Source: XYA12-FULL-58-9 sp001798605
GTDB taxonomy: Bacteria; Myxococcota; XYA12-FULL-58-9
Length of the DNA stretch: 42,065 nucleotides
Direction: 5' to 3'
NCBI GenBank assembly: GCA_036736205.1
Contig: DAINMX010000027.1
Coordinates: 1 to 42,065, forward strand
Below the pieces are notes generated by a model. The model ran no database searches. It had not been told where the DNA came from and saw nothing but the letters and a program-made list of their open reading frames with translations. Below, piece by piece: positions 24,474 through 31,983 of the stretch. The translations under genes were made by a program, and so were the position numbers. Each line of letters starts with the position of its first letter. Position 1 is the first letter of the stretch.

Positions 24474-25418
24474 ATGAAGATTCTGGCCAAGGCGCTGCGC
24501 GATGACACCGAGTTCGACCTACAACTCGAGCTCATCAGTGGACGAGAGGGACTCGACAAGGAGATCGACGACCTACGTGTGCAACGTCCCGGTTTGGCCA
24601 TGGCTGGATTCCTTGATTTGATCGAGCGGCGACGACTGCAGGTCCTCGGCAACACCGAGCTACGATATATCGCTACGCTTGCGGAGAAAGAACAGACAAT
24701 GGCCGTTAAGGCCTTTTTCGGCCTGGATGTCGCTTGCGTCGTGGTTGCCGGATCAGAGCCCGTGCCACAGATGCTGCTCGTCGCAGCCGACGAACAATGT
24801 GTCCCGTTGTTCCGCACGCCCCTTCCATCGGCAGCCTTCATCACCCGCGCTCACGATTTTCTGCATGAACACCTTAGCCCCGAGGTCATCGTCCACGCGG
24901 TGCTCGTCGACGTCTTTGGCGTTGGCGTCATGCTCACTGGCACGAGCGGCATTGGTAAGAGCGAGTGCGCGCTCGACTTGGTGCTGCGGGGCCATCGTTT
25001 GGTCACCGACGATGTCGTGTTGTTGAAACAGCGACACCGCACACTGATCGGCATAGGCTCACCTTTGACTCGCCATCACATGGAGGTCCGCGGATTGGGA
25101 ATCATCAGCGTCAAAGATCTTTTTGGTGCCGCCTCTGTATGCGAGAGAAAACAAATCGAGTTGGTTGTTGAGCTGGTGGAGTGGCACCCACAAATGCACC
25201 TCGATCGCACCGGATTGGACGACGCTCACGAAGAGATCCTCGACGTCAAGATTCCCAAGGTTTCCTTGCCCATCCGCTCCGGCCGCAACCTCGCATCGAT
25301 TGTTGAAGTTGCCGCACGCAACCACCTTCTCAAACAGCAGGGACACCACGCGGCTCGCGAACTCAAAGAACGACTGGAGCAACAGCTCAGCTCATCCGAG
25401 CGAGGGGAGAAGCTGTGA
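24474..25418 (+). CDS. hprK: HPr kinase/phosphorylase
   Basis: The product is 314 residues. The N-terminal domain (about 1-130) is followed by the catalytic domain with P-loop GTSGIGKSECALDL, the LVTDDVVLL segment (Asp couple), the family signature EVRGLGIISVKDLFG and the C-terminal K-loop region VSLPIRSGRNLASIVEVAARN. HprK phosphorylates HPr on the regulatory serine with ATP and reverses it by phosphorolysis. The HPr encoded downstream keeps a serine in GKSIMSVL. The gene begins 2 bases after ptsN and overlaps rapZ by 4 bases. Its presence in a Gram-negative with an incomplete sugar PTS supports a regulatory, not transport, circuit. Confidence 0.96.
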   Translation: MKILAKALRDDTEFDLQLELISGREGLDKEIDDLRVQRPGLAMAGFLDLIERRRLQVLGNTELRYIATLAEKEQTMAVKAFFGLDVACVVVAGSEPVPQMLLVAADEQCVPLFRTPLPSAAFITRAHDFLHEHLSPEVIVHAVLVDVFGVGVMLTGTSGIGKSECALDLVLRGHRLVTDDVVLLKQRHRTLIGIGSPLTRHHMEVRGLGIISVKDLFGAASVCERKQIELVVELVEWHPQMHLDRTGLDDAHEEILDVKIPKVSLPIRSGRNLASIVEVAARNHLLKQQGHHAARELKERLEQQLSSSERGEKL

Positions 25419-26281
25419 GCCTCTCCATCCTGATCATCACCGGTCAATCTGGGTCCGGCAAATCAACGGTTATCCGTACCCTTGAGGATCACGGCTATTT
25501 CTGCGTCGACAACATCCCGCCAAGCCTCGCTGAGCCATTACTGGAACGCGCCAAAGAGGACTCTGAGGTCACCCAAATAGGCTTGGTGATGGACATTCGC
25601 TCGCCCCATTTCGTCGAGCAGGCACCGGCGCTCGTTGAGCGCATGCGTGCTGCCACCGACCCGCTGCGTGTCCTCTACCTGGAAGCAACTGATGCAGCAC
25701 TCGTAAAACGTTACTCAGAGACACGCCGCAAACACCCTCTCGACAATGGTTGCGGTCTGCGCGAGGCCATCGACAACGAGCGACGAATACTCATACCTCT
25801 GCGCGAGCTCGCTGACGATACACTGAATACGTCCGAAATGTCCCCACACGTGCTGCGATCCCGCGTGGTCGAGCAGATCGTCCATGTGAAACCCGGCGAC
25901 AACCTGCAGATCGGAATCCTCAGTTTTGGTTTCAAGAACGGCGTCCCCTTGGACGCTGACATTGTCCTCGACGTTCGGTTTCTACCAAATCCTTACTTTG
26001 ACGAAGGTCTTCGCCATCAAAATGGCCTCAACAAACAGGTTCGTGACTTCGTGCTGCTCTCTGACGAAGGGCAGAAATTTCTGGAGAAGGCGGAGACATT
26101 TCTTTCATTTCTCATCCCGAGATACCAGGGCGAGGGCAGGCGTTACCTCACCGTCGCCGTGGGTTGCACAGGTGGCCAGCATCGATCAGTTGCCGTGTCC
26201 GAGGCACTGGCAATGCGCCTCGAAGCCAGAGGGCTCAAGATCGATCGACGCCACCGAGACATGCAGGAGCTTCCCACATGA
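25415..26281 (+). CDS. rapZ: RNase adapter RapZ
   Basis: The product is 288 residues from the GTG at 25415. The Walker A motif is TGQSGSGKST, followed by ALEDHGYFCVDN-like sequence (RTLEDHGYFCVDNIPPSL). The C-terminal phosphofructokinase-like domain carries SFGFKNGVPLDADIVLDVRFLPNP and GCTGGQHRSVAVSE, invariant in the family. In enterics RapZ binds small RNAs and glucosamine-6-phosphate and presents RNA to RNase E to control glmS; the family is conserved next to ptsN and hprK. The start overlaps the hprK stop by 4 bases, and its stop overlaps the EIIA-Man ATG (ATGA). Confidence 0.96.
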   Translation: MSLSILIITGQSGSGKSTVIRTLEDHGYFCVDNIPPSLAEPLLERAKEDSEVTQIGLVMDIRSPHFVEQAPALVERMRAATDPLRVLYLEATDAALVKRYSETRRKHPLDNGCGLREAIDNERRILIPLRELADDTLNTSEMSPHVLRSRVVEQIVHVKPGDNLQIGILSFGFKNGVPLDADIVLDVRFLPNPYFDEGLRHQNGLNKQVRDFVLLSDEGQKFLEKAETFLSFLIPRYQGEGRRYLTVAVGCTGGQHRSVAVSEALAMRLEARGLKIDRRHRDMQELPT

Positions 26282-26712
26282 TCGGCATCGTAGTGGCAGC
26301 GCACGGGGACTTGGCCGCGGCATTGGTTTCGACGGCCAAAAGCGTGTTTCCAGAGTCCGGTGCCATTGAGGCTGTCGGCATTACCGCCGACGATGACGCC
26401 GCAAGTTACGAAATCCGATTGAAGGCTGCAGTCGAACAGTCCGACCCCAACGGAGGAGTCATTCTGCTCACCGACATGTTTGGTGGTACGCCCTCGAACG
26501 TGGGGTTGACGTTACACCAGCCGGGGCGCGTCGAGGTACTCACTGGGGCAAATCTGCCAATGCTCATCAAGGCAATGCAATTGAGCACACAGGAGATTCC
26601 ACTCGCCACAGCCGCTCGCCAGGTAAAAGAATATGGACGCCGGGCTATTGCGGTTGCCAGCGAGGTTCTCGGCATGAACCCAACCACCGCGCAGCCGGAG
26701 AAGACCCCGTGA
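26278..26712 (+). CDS. PTS EIIA-Man-type protein
   Basis: The product is 144 residues from the ATG at 26278, which overlaps the rapZ stop. The active-site histidine is in VVAAHGDLAAALV, and the family segment GGVILLTDMFGGTPSNVGL and later VLTGANLPMLIKAM are clear. In mannose-family PTS this domain passes phosphate from HPr to EIIB. No IIB, IIC or IID gene is present nearby, so here it is probably a regulatory phosphate acceptor, an arrangement known in several proteobacteria. The C-terminus ends in a short polar tail (NPTTAQPEKTP). The stop overlaps the HPr GTG start by 4 bases. Confidence 0.9.
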   Translation: MIGIVVAAHGDLAAALVSTAKSVFPESGAIEAVGITADDDAASYEIRLKAAVEQSDPNGGVILLTDMFGGTPSNVGLTLHQPGRVEVLTGANLPMLIKAMQLSTQEIPLATAARQVKEYGRRAIAVASEVLGMNPTTAQPEKTP

Positions 26713-26987
26713 GCCCGCAACACGCCTCTCGCAAAGCGCGCATATCCAACGATCTGGGGATCCACCTGCGTGCCGCGGGGGTGTTGGTGCGAGTGGCCGA
26801 ACACTTCCAATCGGAGATCTGGGTGCGCCGAGAAGGCATGAGCGCCAACGGAAAGAGCATCATGAGCGTTCTCTCCCTCGCCGCAGCCAAAGGAACTGAG
26901 CTCCTCATCGAGGCCGAAGGACCCGATGCGCAAGAAGCGGTTGACGCCATCACCGAACTCATCAGCAACCGATTTGAGGTGAAATGA
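26709..26987 (+). CDS. ptsH: HPr-family phosphocarrier, atypical active site
   Basis: The product is 92 residues from the GTG at 26709. The fold is plainly HPr: RISNDLGIHLRAAGVLV at the N-terminus and GMSANGKSIMSVLSLAA in the middle. The active-site histidine and following arginine are kept (GIHLRAAG), but the usual Ala after His is Leu, and the conserved proline (HARPA) is Ala. The serine of GKS, target of HprK, is intact. The protein can thus be phosphorylated on His by EI and on Ser by HprK. The C-terminus is normal length. The gene overlaps both neighbours by 4 bases, so it is tightly coupled to EIIA-Man and EI. Confidence 0.92.
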   Translation: MSPQHASRKARISNDLGIHLRAAGVLVRVAEHFQSEIWVRREGMSANGKSIMSVLSLAAAKGTELLIEAEGPDAQEAVDAITELISNRFEVK

Positions 26988-28759
26988 GCCGGGCGCGAAT
27001 ATTCCGAGGCATCGGTGCCTCCCCGGGTGTCGCCCTTGGTCGCGTTTTCATCCTCGACCGCCGCAGCGTGCGTGTACGCCGCTACCACGTCCGTCCCGAC
27101 CAGATTGATTACGAGATCGACCGCCTCCAGACTGCCATCAACAAGTCGGTGGAGCAGCTTGAGTCCATCCGCGGTAATTTTGTCGGCGACGGCCACGACC
27201 ATCAATCGATCCTCGAAGCACACGGTATGATGCTTAGGGACCACGCGTTGTTTGCTGAAGCCACCGACCTGATTCGCAATGATCTCCTCAACGCCGAGTG
27301 GGCCATACGCCGAGTTATCAGTCGTCTTCGAGCCCTCTTCGACAAGGTCTCTGACTCCTACTTCAAGGAACGTAGAGGCGACATCGACTTCGTCGGTGAC
27401 CGCATTCTGCGAAATCTCGTGGGTCAGGTCGCCGACATCGCCGATATCGATATGCTCGATGACGGTACCGTCGTCGTCGCCCACGACCTCAGTCCTGTTG
27501 ACGCAGCGCTACTGTCACGTCAGCGGGTAACCGCGTTCGTTACAGAGATCGGCGGCAAAACCTCACACACCAGCATTGTCGCCCGGTCATTGGAAGTCCC
27601 TGCCGTCGTCGGCGTTAAGGGCATCTTGGACTCCGCCGGCAGCGGTGACGGCATTGTCGTCGATGGCCTCGACGGAACAGTCATGCTGCGCCCGTCACGG
27701 GCTCAGCTCGACCGAGGACGGATACGCTCCGATCTCTACCACCAGGCCAGTCTCGAGATGCTGGAGGCCAAGGCGCTTCCTGCTCGCACGCTGGACGGCT
27801 ACGATGTCACGGTCGCTGGCAACATCGAGCTTCCCACCGAAATCACCAACGTTCTCAATCGTGGGGGCGAAGCTATTGGTTTGTACCGCACCGAGTTCCT
27901 GTTCCTCGGTCGCAGCATCCCGCCGGGTGAGGAAGACCACTATCGCACCTATTGCCACCTCTTCGACGAGGTCGGTGGCCGTCAGGTGACCGTGAGGACG
28001 CTTGATCTCGGCGGTGAGAAGATTTTCGGTCCCATGGTAGCCGAGCTCGAACCCAACCCCGCCCTCGGGCTTCGGGCCATTCGTTACTGCCTGAGGAATC
28101 CGGAAGTCTTTGAGGCACAGATTTCTGGTCTGCTGCGGGCTGCCGTCCACGGCAACTTGCGAATCATGTTGCCGATGATTTCTTGCATCACCGAGTTCAG
28201 ACAAGCTCTCGCGTTCATCGACGAGGTCAAAGAAAAGCTGCAACGGGATGGCAGAGAGTTTGACCATGACGTTCCGGTTGGAATCATGATTGAGGTGCCG
28301 AGCGCAGTCATGACCGCAGATATTCTCGCGCGAGAGGCTGCTTTCTTCTCAATCGGCACCAACGATCTGTTGCAGTATTTGCTCGCCATCGATCGGACCA
28401 ACGAGCGCGTCAACTATCTCTACAATCCCCTGCAACCCGCAGTATTGCGCACCTTGCGTATGATCACTGAAGCTGCGGCCAACGCAAAGATCCCTGTGTC
28501 GGTGTGTGGCGAGATGGCCGGACAAGTCACCCATGTGCCAATCTTTCTGGCACTCGGCATCCAGCAACTCAGCATGAACGCTGGATCCATCCCAAGACTC
28601 AAACGAATGGTTCGCGAATTGCGCCGGGATGAATGCCAAGCGCTCCTTCTAGACGCTCTGCAATGTGAGACTTTCACTGAAGTGGGTGACATGGTGCGCC
28701 AGTTCGTGCATGCCAAGACGTCATTCACATCCTCGATGTTGCGGCAAGACTCGCAGTGA
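26984..28759 (+). CDS. ptsI: PTS enzyme I (phosphoenolpyruvate-protein phosphotransferase)
   Basis: The product is 591 residues, full length for the family. The N-terminal HPr-binding domain is followed by the swivel domain with active-site His in GGKTSHTSIVARSLEVPAVVG. The PEP-binding barrel has GLYRTEFLFLGR, RTLDLGGEK, GIMIEVPSAV, SIGTNDLLQYLLAIDRTNE and the catalytic Cys in VCGEMAGQ. It takes phosphate from PEP and passes it to HPr. There is no GAF domain, so it is the EI-sugar rather than the EI-Ntr form by architecture, though its context is regulatory. Its stop overlaps the GTG of the small unknown gene downstream. Confidence 0.96.
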   Translation: MSRARIFRGIGASPGVALGRVFILDRRSVRVRRYHVRPDQIDYEIDRLQTAINKSVEQLESIRGNFVGDGHDHQSILEAHGMMLRDHALFAEATDLIRNDLLNAEWAIRRVISRLRALFDKVSDSYFKERRGDIDFVGDRILRNLVGQVADIADIDMLDDGTVVVAHDLSPVDAALLSRQRVTAFVTEIGGKTSHTSIVARSLEVPAVVGVKGILDSAGSGDGIVVDGLDGTVMLRPSRAQLDRGRIRSDLYHQASLEMLEAKALPARTLDGYDVTVAGNIELPTEITNVLNRGGEAIGLYRTEFLFLGRSIPPGEEDHYRTYCHLFDEVGGRQVTVRTLDLGGEKIFGPMVAELEPNPALGLRAIRYCLRNPEVFEAQISGLLRAAVHGNLRIMLPMISCITEFRQALAFIDEVKEKLQRDGREFDHDVPVGIMIEVPSAVMTADILAREAAFFSIGTNDLLQYLLAIDRTNERVNYLYNPLQPAVLRTLRMITEAAANAKIPVSVCGEMAGQVTHVPIFLALGIQQLSMNAGSIPRLKRMVRELRRDECQALLLDALQCETFTEVGDMVRQFVHAKTSFTSSMLRQDSQ

Positions 28760-29076
28760 CCGTCGAGGATCAAAGGGAAAGTGTCGAGAACAACGCTGGG
28801 ACACAAATCACCCACAGCGTCTTCTTCAACGCCCGTCTGGTAGCCTACGTGCGTGCCGGTACCGCCGGTCAACTGCGCTTCGGCAACTTGGGCGAGGCCA
28901 TTTGCCCAGTCGACTTCGCTGACCTCACTCTGTTCGACCATTCATGTCGAGATCTCATCATCGCCATTGCAAAGAAATGCGACAACATTGATGCCTTCTT
29001 CTTTGAGCTCGGCTTGGAAGAAATGCGCGTGGTCGAGGGCGAGATTGCCCCAGACATGACTCGGCGTCGTTTCTGA
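28756..29076 (+). CDS. Unknown 106-residue protein coupled to EI
   Basis: The GTG at 28756 overlaps the ptsI stop (GTGA), so translation is probably coupled. The product has a disordered start (MTVEDQRESVENNAG), then a compact alpha/beta-looking part (HSVFFNARLVAYVRAGTAGQLRFG, LFDHSCRDLIIAIAKKCDNIDAFFFELGLEEM). There is no signal peptide, membrane helix or metal-binding motif beyond three scattered cysteines. I do not recognise the family. Its position at the end of the regulatory PTS operon suggests a partner or target of that phosphorelay, but this is inference from context alone. The next gene is convergent, 7 bases away. Confidence 0.65.
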   Translation: MTVEDQRESVENNAGTQITHSVFFNARLVAYVRAGTAGQLRFGNLGEAICPVDFADLTLFDHSCRDLIIAIAKKCDNIDAFFFELGLEEMRVVEGEIAPDMTRRRF

Positions 29077-29083
29077 GTAGCGG

Positions 29084-29836
29084 CTAATTCTTTGGTTTAT
29101 CGAGTTCGAGTTTGAGCTTGGCGGTCTCAAAGGGCTTGATCACAAACTCTTGCTGCGAGTCGGAGAATCCTGGCCGCTTGAGAACGACGACATGGGGACC
29201 TGGGGTTAGTTCGTCCACAGGTTTGTCGAGAGGAGTCACGCCTACCTGACGGCCATCGATTTCTATCTCGACCCCGGCAACATCAATCTCAATGAGCAAA
29301 GCACCACGAATCTTCTCAGGTGCCACGAGCTTGAATGTCGCAAGTCGAACCTCGGGAATGAGAAGATCTCGGGTTCCGGAGATTCGAGATTTCTCCCGTG
29401 CCATCTCGCGACCGGTGGCGACATCCATGACACGAAGGTTGAGGCTGAATGCCTCTCCGATGGTGCTGATGGTTCCAAAAACAACGAGATCGGCTCCGAC
29501 GAGCTTGCCTATTTGAACGGCACAGTCTGGACCACCACCACACTCTGAGATTTCTTTGTTTCGTGGTTCCCGCAACGCCATCTGCACATCGATAGGGGCG
29601 GTCACCCTGAAACCGGAGATGGTATTGATGCTATTGCGCACCAAGAGTTCGAGATTATTGCGCATGGCGCTCGACAAACCCAACGCGCCCAGCTCGAGCA
29701 CCGCCACCTTGGTGACAGCCTGCACAGGCGCAGCGGTTACCTTGGTCTTACTCCGGCGTGCCTGACCACCGACAGGAATCACAAGCACAACACAAATCAA
29801 CAGCAGTCTCACAGCGGTCACGCAAAACCCTTTCAC
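29084..29836 (-). CDS. Secreted or periplasmic PEGA-domain protein
   Basis: The product is 250 residues with an N-terminal signal peptide (VRLLLICVVLVIPVGGQA). The middle resembles the FlgO/CsgG-like family of outer-membrane-associated proteins: KVAVLELGALGLSSAMRNNLELLVRNSI, and GADLVVFGTISTIGEAFSLNLRVMDVATGRE. A C-terminal PEGA domain (LLIEIDVAGVEIEIDGRQVGVTPLDKP...GPHVVVLKRPGF) follows. Such proteins are common next to Ser/Thr kinases in myxobacteria. It lies 62 bases downstream of the PEGA-bearing kinase on the same strand, so the two are likely co-expressed. The exact role is unknown. Confidence 0.7.
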   Translation of the reverse strand: MKGFCVTAVRLLLICVVLVIPVGGQARRSKTKVTAAPVQAVTKVAVLELGALGLSSAMRNNLELLVRNSINTISGFRVTAPIDVQMALREPRNKEISECGGGPDCAVQIGKLVGADLVVFGTISTIGEAFSLNLRVMDVATGREMAREKSRISGTRDLLIPEVRLATFKLVAPEKIRGALLIEIDVAGVEIEIDGRQVGVTPLDKPVDELTPGPHVVVLKRPGFSDSQQEFVIKPFETAKLKLELDKPKN

Positions 29837-29898
29837 CGGCCTACTATCATATTGGCGTTCCCTCCGTTGGGCAAATCCTCAAATGGGGCGTGGTGGGT

Positions 29899-31530
29899 TC
29901 ACTGGGTAGGGAGCACCACCTTCAATTCGACAACACGGTCTGCAACCACGCGAATCGTGCGATTGGTGCGTTGGTATCCCGGTAGCTCGAGGGTGATTAT
30001 GTGCGGGCCCTCGCGCAGGGATGACGTCGAGTATGGCGTTTGCCCTACGCGCACACCGTCAACCATGACCTGCGCGCCAACGGGTTTGCTCACCACCACG
30101 GCACCACCAATCCCTGGCGCACCAGTCGTGCGCGTCCACAGCCATGTGCTCGCGACGAGACTCGCGGCAATGAGGACGGCCATCAACACGATCAGCAGAT
30201 CTCGTGTTCGCCTGGGTCTGGGAAACGACGGACGCACCTCTGTGGGATGCGCCACACCGATAGCTACTGATTTGTTCACCTCCTCAGAGGGTAAACGCAT
30301 CGGTTCTACTGGTGTGTCATCTGTAAGATCCGCACCACTGGGCTCTTTCCTGCTTTTTTGCGGTCGCTTGGTGGGTGTGCGAGGTCTATGGGCCATTGCT
30401 CTGTTGTCAAGCACAGCAGGCTCATGCAGCGTGGCTGGTGCCTGGGGAATTTGCTCTACGGTGGTGTCCACCACTTTGCGTTCATTGACTGTCGCTGTCT
30501 CGTCTTTACCACCGGGTACTGTGGCGGCAACCATTGGCTCGGCGTCTGCTGGCATCTCAGAGTACTGGCGAGCCTTCTCCAGTCGGTCCAGACTCTCCTG
30601 CATCTCCTCGGCAAAGAGGCCCTGCATCCACGTACCTAGCTCACGAGCACTGGGATGCCCGAACCGCGACAGCATGATCGCGACGACAGCGTCATGCATG
30701 TCTGCACCGCTTGCGATCCGGTCTTCGGGATCGCGCTCGAGAGACTTCATGATCACCGCCTCAACGTCAGGGTGGATACCCGAAACGACGAGGGTCGGCG
30801 GCATAATTTCAGCGTGGCGGACCTTCTCCAAAACTGAAAAATCACTGCTACCAGGAAACAGCCGCTGCCGGGTCAACATCTCCCAGAAGAGAACTCCCGC
30901 GGCAAACACGTCGGAACGGGCATCTACGTTGCCCCCGAGCACCTGCTCGGGGGACATGTAGCCGTACTTTCCTTTGAGAACACCCGCCTGCGTGCGTGAG
31001 GCATGATTGGCTGCCTTCGCGATGCCGAAGTCGATGAGCTTGACCTCACCGGTGTAGCTCACCAACACGTTCTGTGGACTGACATCCCGATGGACAATGT
31101 TCAACGGCACACCGGTCGGATCAGCCTTGCGATGTGCGTAATCGAGCCCATCACAGACTTGGCTAACAATTTGAAGAACCAAATGCTCCGGGATTTCAAT
31201 ACCTCGCGATTGGGCACGGTCGATGACCGCTCTCAAATCCCTGCCCGCCACATACTCCATGGCCATAAAGTAGGTGGTACCAATCCGCCCCAGCTCATAA
31301 GTCTGGGCAATGTTGGCGTGGTCCAATAGAACAGCGAGCTTTGCTTCATCAATGAACATGCGCACGAAGGTGCGATCTTCGGCGATCTCAGGTTTGATGC
31401 ACTTAATCGCCACTTCTTGATTGACGCCACCAAAGCCGAACGTCTTGGCCAGGTACACGTCAGCCATCCCGCCTTGTGCGAGACGCTCTACAAGAAGATA
31501 GTCCCTCAGCCGCATGACCATAGGTGACAT
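29899..31530 (-). CDS. Transmembrane Ser/Thr protein kinase with PEGA domain
   Basis: The product is 543 residues from the ATG at 31530; ATG 31515 (MRLRDYLL) and GTG 31611 are alternatives, and no Shine-Dalgarno settles it. The kinase domain (about residues 10-280) has the Gly loop LAQGGMADVYLA, Lys in VAIKCIK, catalytic loop HRDVSPQNVL, DFG as LIDFGIAKA, and APE-like YMSPEQ. A low-complexity linker precedes one transmembrane helix (LLIVLMAVLIAASLVASTWLW) and an extracytoplasmic PEGA domain. All catalytic residues are present. The kinase probably feeds the FHA proteins encoded nearby, which read phosphothreonine; this is inference. The small PEGA gene follows. Confidence 0.9.
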   Translation of the reverse strand: MSPMVMRLRDYLLVERLAQGGMADVYLAKTFGFGGVNQEVAIKCIKPEIAEDRTFVRMFIDEAKLAVLLDHANIAQTYELGRIGTTYFMAMEYVAGRDLRAVIDRAQSRGIEIPEHLVLQIVSQVCDGLDYAHRKADPTGVPLNIVHRDVSPQNVLVSYTGEVKLIDFGIAKAANHASRTQAGVLKGKYGYMSPEQVLGGNVDARSDVFAAGVLFWEMLTRQRLFPGSSDFSVLEKVRHAEIMPPTLVVSGIHPDVEAVIMKSLERDPEDRIASGADMHDAVVAIMLSRFGHPSARELGTWMQGLFAEEMQESLDRLEKARQYSEMPADAEPMVAATVPGGKDETATVNERKVVDTTVEQIPQAPATLHEPAVLDNRAMAHRPRTPTKRPQKSRKEPSGADLTDDTPVEPMRLPSEEVNKSVAIGVAHPTEVRPSFPRPRRTRDLLIVLMAVLIAASLVASTWLWTRTTGAPGIGGAVVVSKPVGAQVMVDGVRVGQTPYSTSSLREGPHIITLELPGYQRTNRTIRVVADRVVELKVVLPTQ

Positions 31531-31572
31531 GTGCAACGCTACACCGGGTCGAGTCAATGTCATTGGCGCAGA

Positions 31573-31601
31573 TTGACATGTGCCCAGGCTACCCCTAATT
31601 T
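31573..31601 (+). promoter_or_regulatory. Sigma-70 promoter of zinc-ribbon/DUF2007 gene
   Basis: A perfect -35 TTGACA (31573-31578) and a -10 TAATTT (31596-31601) are 17 bases apart. The start of transcription would lie near 31608, giving a 22-base leader with the Shine-Dalgarno GGGAG. Confidence 0.65.
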
Positions 31602-31629
31602 CGACATCCACCGTACGCGGGAGAATGCC

Positions 31630-31983
31630 ATGTCATTTTGTCCATCATGTCGAGCTGAATACGAGGCGGGAATCACTCAATGCCCAGACTGTGACACTGC
31701 TCTCGTCAACAGCCTCCCAGTGGGCCAAACCGACGACATGGTGAATGTCTATGTTTGTTACAACAAACTGCAAACGACTCGGCTCGCTGACATCCTGCAC
31801 GACGATGGCCTTTACGTCCTCGTCCGTGATCGCCGCTCCTCTGCTTTCCCAACTGATATCGGCGAAACGGCACAACAAATTATTGCCGTCCCTTCGCCAC
31901 AAACGGATCGTGCTCGAGAGCTCATCGGGAACGCCATCGAGGATGAGGTTGTTCCCGACGACGGCAAGATGCTTGAGCCCTAG
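31630..31983 (+). CDS. Zinc-ribbon and DUF2007 protein
   Basis: The product is 117 residues from the ATG at 31630, with GGGAG upstream; the in-frame ATG-less extension to 31531 is not needed. Residues 1-25 are a short zinc ribbon (CPSC...CPDC). Residues about 38-105 resemble DUF2007, a ferredoxin-like signal-transducing domain (VNVYVCYNKLQTTRLADILHDDG, IAVPSPQTDRARELIG). Function is unknown; DUF2007 proteins are thought to be small regulators. It reads away from the Ser/Thr kinase, with a shared intergenic region, and its TAG stop overlaps the comEC stop from the other strand. Confidence 0.75.
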   Translation: MSFCPSCRAEYEAGITQCPDCDTALVNSLPVGQTDDMVNVYVCYNKLQTTRLADILHDDGLYVLVRDRRSSAFPTDIGETAQQIIAVPSPQTDRARELIGNAIEDEVVPDDGKMLEP

